Source of the DNA: Parachlamydiaceae bacterium
GTDB taxonomy: Bacteria > Chlamydiota > Chlamydiia > Chlamydiales > Parachlamydiaceae
Direction: 5' to 3'
Assembly: GCA_025451995.1 (NCBI GenBank)
Contig: JANWJE010000017.1
Location: 1 to 41,036, forward strand
DNA: 41,036 bases
Shown: piece by piece, positions 17,120 to 25,238 of the stretch
Layout of the letters: each line of letters opens with the position of its first letter
Position numbering within the stretch: the first letter of the stretch is position 1
The notes under the pieces: model-generated
Told to the model about the DNA's origin: nothing
Seen by the model: only the letters and a program-made list of their open reading frames with translations
Databases searched by the model: none
Position numbers and translations under genes: made by a program

Positions 17120-17899
17120 ATGGTGTTTGCAATTAACTATTCCTCGCAAGAGCAGTTTACCGCTCTTTTTCTTGAATACAATGACAGAATTCTTGTAACA
17201 AAGCCTTTTGAAGGAACTTGGATAATCCCTGCAACAAAGATCACAGAACCCGATGTTGCCGCATCATTGTTGGAGTCATTACAAAATCAGACAGGATTAA
17301 CTTTACCTGTAAGTCAATTGTGTTATCATGGGTTCTATGAAACACCAAGGGACAACACTTTAAACAAAGCTAATTGCTTTTTTCATCTTTATCGCGCCCA
17401 ATTGGGAGAACCACCAGCTGTTATGCTTTCAGAGCATAAGTGGATTTCAAAATATGCATTTTCTCAGGAAATTGCGAGTGATTGGCAAAGTTCCTCCTTT
17501 AAAATAGTCTATAAAAATCTTTTCTGGCAAAGAGTTGCCCATACATTTCGATATTATAAAGGGGAACAGACATTATATTTTGAAAGATCTTTGACAATGA
17601 TTTCTCATAATACAGAGGAATCTAGGCAAATAGCAAAAGTGTATGGAATGAATTACCTAGCTATCCAAGAAGAAATTTCTGACATTCAATTAGATATTAA
17701 TGACCGCAAACTAGATTTATGTCTTAGCATTGAGAGTGGAAATAACCAAATTTTTATTAAAGGCTTAAATACTGATAATATCCTATATTTAAATAAGAAA
17801 TCCTTTCCGGAAGAAAAAATGCATTCCATCCACCAGCATGTGCAAAAATATTTAGATAAAAAACATGCTGAGGGGAATATCTCTTGCTTTATTTCATAA
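17120..17899 (+). CDS. Nudix-fold-like protein lacking the catalytic box
   Basis: A 259-residue protein. Residues about 12-110 read like a Nudix domain (strand, TWIIPATKI, helix ending QNQTGL, later KANCFFHLY and EHKWIS). The Nudix box is degenerate: PGG has become PAT, and the REUXEE acids are replaced (LLESLQNQTGL), so diphosphate hydrolysis is unlikely. The C-terminal half (130-259) is unrecognised. The start at 17120 follows GGAGAAG with correct spacing, and the longer frame upstream overlaps rnz. It could be a binding or regulatory domain; the Nudix relation is an inference from pattern. Confidence 0.6.
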   Translation: MVFAINYSSQEQFTALFLEYNDRILVTKPFEGTWIIPATKITEPDVAASLLESLQNQTGLTLPVSQLCYHGFYETPRDNTLNKANCFFHLYRAQLGEPPAVMLSEHKWISKYAFSQEIASDWQSSSFKIVYKNLFWQRVAHTFRYYKGEQTLYFERSLTMISHNTEESRQIAKVYGMNYLAIQEEISDIQLDINDRKLDLCLSIESGNNQIFIKGLNTDNILYLNKKSFPEEKMHSIHQHVQKYLDKKHAEGNISCFIS

Positions 17900-17910
17900 T
17901 TTTCTTTTAG

Positions 17911-17934
17911 TCGATGCTGAAATTTCAGCACCGA
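17911..17934. terminator. Bidirectional hairpin between convergent genes
   Basis: TGCTGAAATTTCAGCA (17915-17930) is a perfect palindrome, extended by TCG/CGA outside one mismatch. It lies between the Nudix-like gene and the convergent SpeD gene, with T-rich sequence on both flanks. Confidence 0.55.
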
Positions 17935-17940
17935 TTTCTT

Positions 17941-18360
17941 TCAATTTTCACTCCCACGAACAAGAATCCGCTTTTGCGCTTGCTGTGGTTTTAAATAGCT
18001 GGAAAGTACTTGATCAAATTTAGAGGGGTCGCAGTGTTCCCCACAGGTGAAACAATCGACAAAGCAAGAATCATACTCAGGATAGGTATGGATGCTCGCA
18101 TGGCTTTCAGAAAGGAGAATCACCATCATAAATCCATCGGGTGGAAATACATGTGAGGCTGTTGTGATAATATGAGCTCCCGAAGCGATGGCGGCTCCTT
18201 TCATGGCCGCTTCTAAACCTTTTAAATCTCTAATAGCTTCTTTATCGCATCCAATGTAATTTGCAATAAGGTGATTGCCTAAGAATTCATACACTTCCTC
18301 TTCTTGGCAATATATTGAGAAACAACAAAAAAGAGCGAAAAAAAACACAACAAACTTCAT
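17941..18360 (-). CDS. speD: S-adenosylmethionine decarboxylase-like protein (class 1B) with signal peptide
   Basis: A 139-residue homologue of the short bacterial/archaeal AdoMet decarboxylase, a self-cleaving pyruvoyl enzyme supplying aminopropyl groups for spermidine. The processing site is intact: SESHASIHTYPE with Glu85-Ser86 as the cleavage pair, His91 five residues on, and Cys106 in CFTCG twenty residues on, matching the spacing I know for Thermotoga (S63, H68, C83). The oddity is residues 1-20: Lys followed by a phenylalanine/valine/leucine-rich segment, i.e. a signal peptide. GGAG eight bases ahead supports this ATG; a GTG at codon 23 would give a cytosolic form but has poor spacing. 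No spermidine synthase is adjacent. Confidence 0.88.
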   Translation of the reverse strand: MKFVVFFFALFCCFSIYCQEEEVYEFLGNHLIANYIGCDKEAIRDLKGLEAAMKGAAIASGAHIITTASHVFPPDGFMMVILLSESHASIHTYPEYDSCFVDCFTCGEHCDPSKFDQVLSSYLKPQQAQKRILVRGSEN

Positions 18361-18433
18361 TTTTTCTTCTCCAAAAAAAAATTAAATAGCTATATTTTTT
18401 ATTCCAGAACAAATTTTTTAGCAATAAAAATAG

Positions 18434-19360
18434 ATGAAAAAGATGTTAGTCGAGACGACCCAAAGATTTTTAGATTATTTAAAAGGAATTAAAGATGCTT
18501 CCGAGCATACGATCCGCAATTATGGAATTGATCTAAATGCATTTAAAGACTACCTAGAAAGCGAAAATCTCGCTTTTCCTGATTGCGATCTATTGAAGAT
18601 TGATCGGAAAATGATCAGGGGATTTCTCGCTTGGTTAAAACTCAACCAACAAAGTAAGCGCACAATTGCCCGTCGCCTATCGACTTTGCGCAGTTTTTTT
18701 CGTTTTGCCCTTTCTCAAAAAATCATCCCTAACGATCCCACTGAAGAGTTGGATCACCCCAAACTTGAACGAAAACTTCCCGTTTCTCTTAATTATGATC
18801 AAGTGGTCCATCTGTTCGAACAACCCGATCTCTCCAGTTATTTAGGCTTTCGCGATAGGACGATCATGGAACTCCTTTACAGCTCAGGTTTACGCATCAG
18901 CGAATTGGCCGCACTCAATAGAAAAGATATCGATTTTGATCATTTTACTGTTAAACTTAAAGGAAAAGGGAAAAAGGAACGAGTGATACCGATCACAAAA
19001 AATGCTGGGGACTGGATAAAACAATACCTCGTGCATGCCGACCGTTTTTACGGCTCTAAAATACACAGTCCCCAAGTCGATGAGGAAGCAGTATTCCTCA
19101 ATAAACATGGCACACGCATCACCACCCGATCGATCGATAGAAAATTTGACGAATACCTCACTCAAAGCGGTCTATCCGGAAAAATCACCCCTCATACCAT
19201 CCGCCATACCATTGCTACCCACTGGTTGGAAAATGGGATGGATTTAAAGACCATTCAAGTCCTTTTAGGTCATAGCTCCTTGACCACCACCACCATCTAT
19301 ACGCAAGTTTCAACTAAACTAAAGAAAAAAGTTTATGATGAAACCCATCCAAGGGCATAA
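18434..19360 (+). CDS. xerC: Tyrosine recombinase XerC
   Basis: XerC with XerD resolves chromosome dimers at dif, activated by FtsK (encoded at 1106). The 308-residue protein has the SAM-like N-terminal DNA-binding domain (about 5-95) and the catalytic domain with Arg154 (SGLRISEL), Lys178 (KGKGKKER), His254 and Arg257 (HTIRHTIATHW), His280 (LLGHSS) and nucleophile Tyr289 (TTTTIYTQ). All residues are intact. Gene order after rnz matches the chlamydial block. It is divergent from SpeD across a 73-base AT-rich gap. It could also serve any XerCD-dependent mobile element. Confidence 0.94.
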   Translation: MKKMLVETTQRFLDYLKGIKDASEHTIRNYGIDLNAFKDYLESENLAFPDCDLLKIDRKMIRGFLAWLKLNQQSKRTIARRLSTLRSFFRFALSQKIIPNDPTEELDHPKLERKLPVSLNYDQVVHLFEQPDLSSYLGFRDRTIMELLYSSGLRISELAALNRKDIDFDHFTVKLKGKGKKERVIPITKNAGDWIKQYLVHADRFYGSKIHSPQVDEEAVFLNKHGTRITTRSIDRKFDEYLTQSGLSGKITPHTIRHTIATHWLENGMDLKTIQVLLGHSSLTTTTIYTQVSTKLKKKVYDETHPRA

Positions 19361-19413
19361 TCCAGCTTAATTATCTGGAATTAAATAAATAATTTGTTTA
19401 TCATTTTTAAACT

Positions 19414-20418
19414 ATGAATAAAAATTTAATAGAAATTAAAAGATTAACTAAATTATTTCCTTCGCAAAAGTATTATGCTTTAAAGAATCTAGACCTTTCC
19501 ATTCCTAAAGGGTCGATCTTTGGTCTGATTGGAATGAGCGGTGCCGGAAAATCCACCTTGCTGCGCTGTCTTGTTGGCCTAGAAAAAGCGACTAGTGGAG
19601 AGATTTACTTCGATGGAGTCAAAATCCCCTTTGACAATCAAAAGGAAATTCAACGTTTGCGCAAGCAAATGGGAATGGTTTTTCAACATTTTTATCTTTT
19701 TTCTTCCCGTACAGTTGAAGACAATATCGCTTACCCTCTAGAAATCGCCGGCATTCCCCAAGCGGAGATAAAAAAAAGAGTGAATGAACTCCTTCTTCTG
19801 GTAGGTTTAGAGGCTAAAAGAAAACATTATCCTTCACAATTAAGCGGCGGAGAAAAACAAAGGGTTGGGATTGCGAGAGCACTCGCAACACATCCACCAC
19901 TGCTCTTATGCGACGAGCCCACCTCTGCTCTTGATCCCAAAACCACCCAAGATATTTTGCAGTTACTCATTTCACTTAACAAACAACTGGGCATTACCAT
20001 TGTCATCATCACACATCAATTGGAAACTGTGAAGCAGGCATGCCAAAAAATGGCTGTCCTCGCCGACGGACAGATTGTAGAAGTGGGAGAGACGCAAGAG
20101 ATTTTTACCCATCCTTGCCATCCAAAGACGCGCCATCTCTTGCATTATGATGGATCCGACCTTCCCCAAGAAATTAAAGAGACGATGAAAACATGCCTAC
20201 GGTTGGGCTTTAAAGGAAGGTCAGCGAAAGAGCCAATCATTTCTCAACTCATCAAAACATATGGGGTGGATGTGAATATTTTATCGGGCGGTCTCGATTG
20301 CATCCAAGAGATGATCGTCGGCCATTTATTTGTGGAAATTTCAGGAGCGCCGCATGACATTCAGAAAAGTTTAGACTTTCTGCGGGGTCAAAAAATCGCG
20401 TGCGAGGAAATGCAATGA
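19414..20418 (+). CDS. metN: Methionine ABC transporter ATPase MetN
   Basis: The ATP-hydrolysing subunit of the MetNIQ methionine importer. The 334-residue protein has Walker A GMSGAGKST at 40-48, an ABC signature LSGGEKQRVGIARAL, Walker B LLLCDEPTSALD, and the switch His in IIITHQLE. A C-terminal NIL domain (about 255-334) is present, the regulatory methionine-binding domain that shuts down transport in MetN. Its TGA overlaps the metI ATG (ATGA). I looked in the 53-base upstream gap for a SAM riboswitch, T-box or MetJ-type boxes and see none. Confidence 0.94.
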   Translation: MNKNLIEIKRLTKLFPSQKYYALKNLDLSIPKGSIFGLIGMSGAGKSTLLRCLVGLEKATSGEIYFDGVKIPFDNQKEIQRLRKQMGMVFQHFYLFSSRTVEDNIAYPLEIAGIPQAEIKKRVNELLLLVGLEAKRKHYPSQLSGGEKQRVGIARALATHPPLLLCDEPTSALDPKTTQDILQLLISLNKQLGITIVIITHQLETVKQACQKMAVLADGQIVEVGETQEIFTHPCHPKTRHLLHYDGSDLPQEIKETMKTCLRLGFKGRSAKEPIISQLIKTYGVDVNILSGGLDCIQEMIVGHLFVEISGAPHDIQKSLDFLRGQKIACEEMQ

Positions 20419-21095
20419 ATCAAGAGAATTTGACCCTCCTGTGGACCTTATTGCCTATAGAACTATGGAATACAGTTTACATGGTTTTTGTTGCAGCCTT
20501 CATCTCAATTTGCTTTGGTTTGCCTTTGGGAATTATTTTGACGATTACCGAAAAAAACCATTTAAAAGAAAATCTTTGGCTGAATCATCTTTTAAGCGCC
20601 ATTGTCAATATAGGACGATCATTTCCCTTTGCAATTCTCATTGTAGCGCTTATCCCAGTAACCAGATTTTTCATAGGCACAAGCCTTGGAACAACCGCTT
20701 CCATCATCCCCCTTTCGATTGCAGCGATCCCCTTTCTAGCAAGACTTGTCGAGGCTTCTTTGAAAGAGGTTGACAAGGGAGTCATCGAGGCAGCCCTTGT
20801 GATGGGTTCCAGCCCTTGGCAAATTATTAGAAAAGTGCTCCTCCCTGAATCGACTCCCTCGCTGATCGCCGCCATCACTACCACAATCATTAATTTAATC
20901 GGCTATAGCGCAATGGCGGGCACAATGGGAGGTGGCGGATTGGGTAAAATTGCCATTCAATATGGATACCAACGCTTTAACCCAACGTTGATGATTGTAA
21001 CTGTTCTTTTATTGATTATTTTAGTCCAAGGGATTCAAATGGTTGGAAACCAATACACAGCCTATTTAAATAGACAAAGAGGGAAAAAGGAATAA
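20415..21095 (+). CDS. metI: Methionine ABC transporter permease MetI
   Basis: A 226-residue permease with five or so membrane segments and the EAA-type loop (EAALVMGSSPWQIIRKVLLPES) that docks onto MetN. Strong MetI features include GRSFPFAILIVALIP and NLIGYSAMAGTMGGGGLGKIAIQYGYQRF near the end. The ATG at 20415 has GAGGA about seven bases upstream and overlaps the metN stop; a GTG 15 bases earlier is less likely. It is followed four bases later by metQ, giving the complete importer in one operon. Confidence 0.94.
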   Translation: MNQENLTLLWTLLPIELWNTVYMVFVAAFISICFGLPLGIILTITEKNHLKENLWLNHLLSAIVNIGRSFPFAILIVALIPVTRFFIGTSLGTTASIIPLSIAAIPFLARLVEASLKEVDKGVIEAALVMGSSPWQIIRKVLLPESTPSLIAAITTTIINLIGYSAMAGTMGGGGLGKIAIQYGYQRFNPTLMIVTVLLLIILVQGIQMVGNQYTAYLNRQRGKKE

Positions 21096-21099
21096 AACA

Positions 21100-21885
21100 A
21101 TGAAATATGTTTCTATTATTTTATTAATACTTCTTTATCTATTACCCGCTTGCAATCACACACCGCAATCCACTCTAAAAATAGCAGCCACCTCTATTCC
21201 CCATGCAGAAATTCTAGAATCAATCCGAGAGGATCTCCAATCACAAGGAATCACCCTCGAAATTTTGACCATCGATGATTTTAACACACCTAACCGCGCC
21301 CTTGCCGACAAAGAAGTCGATGCCAATTTTTTTCAACATGCCCCGTTTCTGGAAACTCAAATTAAAGATTTTCATTATCCATTTATCCCCCTCATCGCCG
21401 TTCATATTGAGCCCATGGCCATCTATTCAAAATTGCATCACAATTTGAACGAGATAAAAGAAGGGGCCAAAATCACAATTCCAAGCGATATTTCCAATCA
21501 AGCGAGAGCGTTGCTCCTTTTAGAAAAAGAAGGGTTGATCGAGTTAAAATCCCACCATGCAAAGGTCAGCCTGAGCGACATTGCCAATAATCCTTTAAAT
21601 CTCACTTTGATAGAAATTGATTCCCCACTCTTAAGCCGCTCGTTAGACGATGTTGACGCAGCGATCATCAGCACAAATTTTGCACTCCTCAGCGGGCTCT
21701 CTCCAAAAAAAGATAGCTTAGCCATCGAAGGGAACCAGTCGCTTTATGCCAATATCGTCGTCATCCGCAAAGAAGACAGTGAAAAACCGAACATTCAAGC
21801 ACTAAAAAAAGCTCTTGCGCAACCAAAAGTGGCCCACTTTATTGAAGAAAACTATAGCGGATCTATCATCCCTGTCGCCCCATAA
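21100..21885 (+). CDS. metQ: Methionine-binding lipoprotein MetQ (NlpA family)
   Basis: The substrate-binding component of MetNIQ. The N-terminus is a lipoprotein signal with lipobox LLPAC (Cys18). NlpA-family motifs follow: KIAATSIPHAEILE, LEILTIDDFNTPNRALADKEVDANFFQHAPFLE, and a C-terminal VVIRKEDSEKPNIQALKKAL. The length of 261 fits the family. It closes the metNIQ operon. A metabolically limited intracellular bacterium would use it to draw methionine from its host; that is inference. The 42-base gap to the convergent downstream gene has only a weak ATCATT/AATGAT hairpin. Confidence 0.93.
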   Translation: MKYVSIILLILLYLLPACNHTPQSTLKIAATSIPHAEILESIREDLQSQGITLEILTIDDFNTPNRALADKEVDANFFQHAPFLETQIKDFHYPFIPLIAVHIEPMAIYSKLHHNLNEIKEGAKITIPSDISNQARALLLLEKEGLIELKSHHAKVSLSDIANNPLNLTLIEIDSPLLSRSLDDVDAAIISTNFALLSGLSPKKDSLAIEGNQSLYANIVVIRKEDSEKPNIQALKKALAQPKVAHFIEENYSGSIIPVAP

Positions 21886-21927
21886 CTCATCATTTTCTAT
21901 AATGATAAGTATCTATCACTCATGCAC

Positions 21928-23814
21928 TCATGCAATGGAATCGGGAAAAGCCTTAGCTTCTTCCGCTAATTGATTTAATGTATTTTGAAATTGATATAAT
22001 GCTTGTCCAATTTCATCGCTTGACTCAAAACCTGAATCTATTTCTACTTTACCATCCTCTTCTTTGAGAAGAATAGTTCCATCGCCATATTTTTCTTGAT
22101 TTTGTTTTAATACAGATAAAAGCATTTTTCCGGCATCATTTACTTTCGCTTCAATGGGATTTCGAGGATTCTCTTGATGCTCAAGACTATCAATCATCTT
22201 ATTAATTGTCATTGTTTGAATTCTTGGTTTATCAGAATCTACAATTTCTATCTTCATATCGAAATCTTTTAAAAATAATGGTGTTGTAAAATTATCATCG
22301 ATTCTTTCTTCATCTTTTAATTGCTTTATATGCTCTATTTGTTTTTCATTTACTATTTTTATAATATTTTCTTTATAGTCATCAAATGCCGATTGTATAT
22401 TCGCTGGAAGTTTTGCATTTCCTTCAACGCCATAGTGTTTTTTTAAAAATTTCTCCATTCTTTCCAAGGCTTTTGGCGATCCGTTCAGCCATACTGCTTC
22501 TAAATGACTATTGAATTCATTAAAATAAGTTTTTTCTGGGATTTTACCATTTTTCTTTATGGTGCCAGTCAGCTTCTCCTCCACTTTTTTCCTTGCCTCA
22601 ATTTGTCCAGCTTTGAACGCTTCTTTTGCTAACTGATTGATTGTATTTTGATATTTAAATAGTGCTTTTTCAACTTCATGATTCTGAGTTAAATCAGTTA
22701 CAAATTCAATTTTACGACTATTCTCCTTTATAAGAACTTGTCTTTTGCCAAGTTTCTTTTGATATTTTTTTAAGACTGGTAAAAGCTCTTTTGCAGCATC
22801 TTTTTTTTTCGGATCAATAGAATCTTCTTCAGAAGATTCGTCAGCTCCCTCTAAAGTATCAATCATTTGATTAATTGACACTAGATCTACACTATTGCTA
22901 TCGTCTTCGGATTCATTGTCAGAAAACCCTACGTCGTTAGTCATAAGACGATGATAGTAACCAAAGTTTCTATTGTCTGTTAAGTCTGATATCACAATGG
23001 AAGCCTCATCATCTTCCTCCGTGGTTGCTGGTGAAATTGTTGGGGTTCTTGGCCCTTCTTTCAAAGCATTGATGGGGTTATCTTTGGTTGATTTATTTTT
23101 ATTTTCTATTGCTTTCTTTTTACTAATTTCTGAATCAGAATCTATGCTAGCAATTTCTATCTTCATATCGGAATCTTTTACAGATGATGATGATATTGTA
23201 GAATCATCATCTTCTAATTTTATTTCCTCTGTACCGGGTGATTGAGAATCATTTGTTGTTATCGGAGAATCTGGTTGAGGTTCAACTTTACTTCTGCTAT
23301 CAGTCTTTGAATTTCCGAAAGGAATATATGTTTTCACTTCTTTTTTCCAGCTCGATTCAGCATCTTTCACCAATTGAGCATCAAAATGATTTCGACTTGT
23401 TTGAATAAGTTTTACAAGATCTTTTTCCTCTTGACTTGCAAAAATTTTAAATAACAAACGACCAATAAATGTTTTCAATGGTTTAAGATGTTTAGCAGTC
23501 AAAATTTTATAAATTTCTACAGTTTTAGTTTTTTTAGATAAATCAATCTCTTCATCGTTCACAATCGCATTAAACACCCCACTTAAGTGGGTTAAATTAC
23601 TTGCAATCCTTTGACTTTTGCCGGTATTTGTATCTTTACTCTTTTTTGAATCCAATAATTCTAGATCCCAATTATCTTTGATTTTTAAATATTTACGACC
23701 TTGATGGGCTGAAAATACTTCGGGATTTGTGTTTTCTAACTTCCCTGCAAGCTTGTCTAAAGCATCATGTAAATCAAACTTAGGCAATTCAGAATTTTTA
23801 AAATCGGGATTCAT
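21928..23814 (-). CDS. Large acidic protein with duplicated module, candidate effector
   Basis: A 628-residue hydrophilic protein of unknown family. Residues 1-160 form a helical N-terminal domain; 175-310 is a low-complexity Ser/Asp/Glu/Thr-rich linker. Two related modules follow: 313-397 (INQMIDTLE ... LLPVLKKYQKK ... ALFKYQNTINQLAKEA) and 536-619 (INKMIDSLE ... LLSVLKQNQEK ... ALYQFQNTLNQLAEEA). A DMKIEI motif also occurs twice (about 216 and 519). No signal peptide or membrane segment is visible. GAGGAG lies close to the ATG. The acidic, duplicated, soluble character suggests a secreted host-interaction protein, but nothing shows secretion. Confidence 0.8.
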   Translation of the reverse strand: MNPDFKNSELPKFDLHDALDKLAGKLENTNPEVFSAHQGRKYLKIKDNWDLELLDSKKSKDTNTGKSQRIASNLTHLSGVFNAIVNDEEIDLSKKTKTVEIYKILTAKHLKPLKTFIGRLLFKIFASQEEKDLVKLIQTSRNHFDAQLVKDAESSWKKEVKTYIPFGNSKTDSRSKVEPQPDSPITTNDSQSPGTEEIKLEDDDSTISSSSVKDSDMKIEIASIDSDSEISKKKAIENKNKSTKDNPINALKEGPRTPTISPATTEEDDEASIVISDLTDNRNFGYYHRLMTNDVGFSDNESEDDSNSVDLVSINQMIDTLEGADESSEEDSIDPKKKDAAKELLPVLKKYQKKLGKRQVLIKENSRKIEFVTDLTQNHEVEKALFKYQNTINQLAKEAFKAGQIEARKKVEEKLTGTIKKNGKIPEKTYFNEFNSHLEAVWLNGSPKALERMEKFLKKHYGVEGNAKLPANIQSAFDDYKENIIKIVNEKQIEHIKQLKDEERIDDNFTTPLFLKDFDMKIEIVDSDKPRIQTMTINKMIDSLEHQENPRNPIEAKVNDAGKMLLSVLKQNQEKYGDGTILLKEEDGKVEIDSGFESSDEIGQALYQFQNTLNQLAEEAKAFPDSIA

Positions 23815-23846
23815 AAAAACTCCTCATTAAAAAATAATCTATTTTC

Positions 23847-23875
23847 ATTATAGTTAATAAAATAAAAATTTTAAA
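23847..23875 (-). promoter_or_regulatory. Putative promoter of the 628-residue protein gene
   Basis: On the minus strand a perfect TATAAT (23852-23847) lies 17 bases from a weak TTTAAA (23875-23870). The start would be near 23840, about 25 bases ahead of the ATG. The repeat array at 23930 lies just upstream of this promoter. Confidence 0.4.
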
Positions 23876-23929
23876 ATTAATTTTTTTTATAAATCATGTT
23901 TATTTTTTATAAAATTGCTAACAGGAAAA

Positions 23930-24170
23930 GGGGCCGGGTCATGCAATGAGAAAGGGGCCGGGTCATGCAATGAGAAAGGGGCCGGGTCATGCAATGTGCA
24001 TAAAAGAAAAGGGGCCGGGTCATGCAATGTAAAAGAAAAGGGGCCGGGTCATGCAATGTGCATAAAAAGAAATAGAAGTAGAAAGAGGTCGGGTCGTGCG
24101 ATTTGCCGTAAATGGTGTGAAATGCAAGAGGCGGCCCTTTCTTTTTATGCACATTGCATGACCCGGCCCC
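23930..24170. repeat. GC-rich repeat array, unit GGGGCCGGGTCATGCAATG
   Basis: Five exact direct copies of a 19-base unit start at 23930, 23954, 23978, 24011 and 24040. A degenerate copy lies near 24083 (AGAGGTCGGGTCGTGCGATT) and one inverted exact copy at 24152-24170. Spacing is 24, 24, 33 and 29 bases, filled by A/G-rich stretches, some containing TGCATAAAAGAAAA. The GC-rich units stand out in an AT-rich region. The array occupies the 386-base gap between the HAD gene and the 628-residue gene. Both strands carry open frames through it (GAGSCN-type and CMTRPL-type peptides), which I regard as incidental. Confidence 0.9.
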
Positions 24171-24200
24171 TTTTCTGGCCCCTTTTCCGTTTGGTTATGG

Positions 24201-25070
24201 TTATGCCGATTTCATAGTGTTGAATATTTCTATAGCTTTACTCATCACTTTATAAACGGTTTCATTGCTAATCTCATTTATTTCCAGAGCAGCTTGCGCT
24301 TCTCGAAGCTCTGTTTCGCAATAGGATGCACGGATTTTCTGATGATTTACATAGTCATAATATTGAACGATAATGTCGCTGAGTTGGGCTTTACTGAGCT
24401 CAATAATTTTGGAATCCACAGACTCTCCCACAAACTGAAAGCTGTCAACTGTGACATGTGGGAGTTCTTCCGGCACTTTTCTCACCGCTTTGCAATGTTT
24501 GTCTAAGTCATCGACAAAAACGAGCTGGATTTTTTTTGCATCTCTTAAGGATGGATCTCCTTTTACCCATTTAATCACAGATTTACCCTTGGTCGACCCT
24601 ACAGGGGCCTCTTTTAAGCGCTCGCTAAATATCACTGAATCAATGCCTATGTCTAAACCGGAATCTATTAAATTTCGCGCCATCGCTTCCCAACCATCTT
24701 CAGTGCGCGCGGTAAGAATTTTAATCACCCAACTCTCTTCTCTAAATCGACCGAGCAGGTCATTCACTTGTTTTGTATCCTCACAGGTGCGGAAAGGAAT
24801 AGTTTCTCTCGCTTTGATGACAAAATCAAAATGGCCGTGTTCGATTTTTCCATGAGCAGAATTTTGATTGGCAAGCCAATAATAAAAATGTTCATTAGCA
24901 AAAGTCACTGCAGCTGTTGCACAAGTGAGATCAAAATCTAATAACAAAACCTTTATGTAAGAGTTGTCGTTTTCTATCTCCTCAATGGGTGATTCTTCTA
25001 CGGTATTTTCAATATAATAGTGACTCAGTTCATTCAATGAATAGATTTGTTGAGTAATCATAAAAACCAT
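24201..25070 (-). CDS. HAD-superfamily phosphatase-like protein
   Basis: A 289-residue protein with all four HAD motifs: motif I LLLDFDLT (nucleophile Asp45, Asp47), motif II KILTAR (Thr120), motif III Lys in STKGKSVIKW (about 161-169), and motif IV LVFVDDLDKH (Asp187/Asp188). The core would be a phosphoaspartyl-forming phosphatase with a helical cap inserted after motif I. Residues about 225-289 form an added helical tail. It has no signal peptide. The start is 25070 or the fourth codon (25061), without a clear Shine-Dalgarno. Substrate is unknown. Amoeba-associated bacteria carry HAD-like secreted proteins, which is one possibility. Confidence 0.8.
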   Translation of the reverse strand: MVFMITQQIYSLNELSHYYIENTVEESPIEEIENDNSYIKVLLLDFDLTCATAAVTFANEHFYYWLANQNSAHGKIEHGHFDFVIKARETIPFRTCEDTKQVNDLLGRFREESWVIKILTARTEDGWEAMARNLIDSGLDIGIDSVIFSERLKEAPVGSTKGKSVIKWVKGDPSLRDAKKIQLVFVDDLDKHCKAVRKVPEELPHVTVDSFQFVGESVDSKIIELSKAQLSDIIVQYYDYVNHQKIRASYCETELREAQAALEINEISNETVYKVMSKAIEIFNTMKSA

Positions 25071-25160
25071 CTGTTTTGTTATTAATTTCAGGTATTGTAA
25101 TTCAATTTATATTTTTTGTAAAACAACAACAAATTTATTCATCGTTTCATAAATTTTTAA

Positions 25161-25189
25161 TTGACTAAAAATATTTGAATTTATATAAT
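25161..25189 (+). promoter_or_regulatory. Near-consensus promoter of the 25239 gene
   Basis: TTGACT at 25161-25166, exactly 17 bases, then a perfect TATAAT at 25184-25189. This is the best promoter match in the window. It predicts a leader of about 43 bases containing AGGAG 11 bases before the ATG, so the gene is probably strongly expressed. Confidence 0.75.
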
Positions 25190-25238
25190 TGTCTATTGCG
25201 TATTTTATTTTTTATTTATTAAAGGAGTTATTTATTAC

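Noticed and set aside
19361-19413. SAM riboswitch, T-box or MetJ operator upstream of metN
   Set aside because: The gap is only 53 bases, with a weak TCCAG/CTGGA hairpin; no recognisable riboswitch core or met boxes.
23930-24170. CRISPR array
   Set aside because: Spacers are only 5-14 bases, A/G-rich and similar to each other, one unit is inverted, and no cas gene is present.
23915-24217. Open frames on both strands through the GC-rich repeat array, encoding GAGSCN- and CMTRPL-type repeated peptides
   Set aside because: They follow from the repeat unit lacking stops; no ribosome-binding site, irregular periods break the peptide repeats, and the frames oppose each other.
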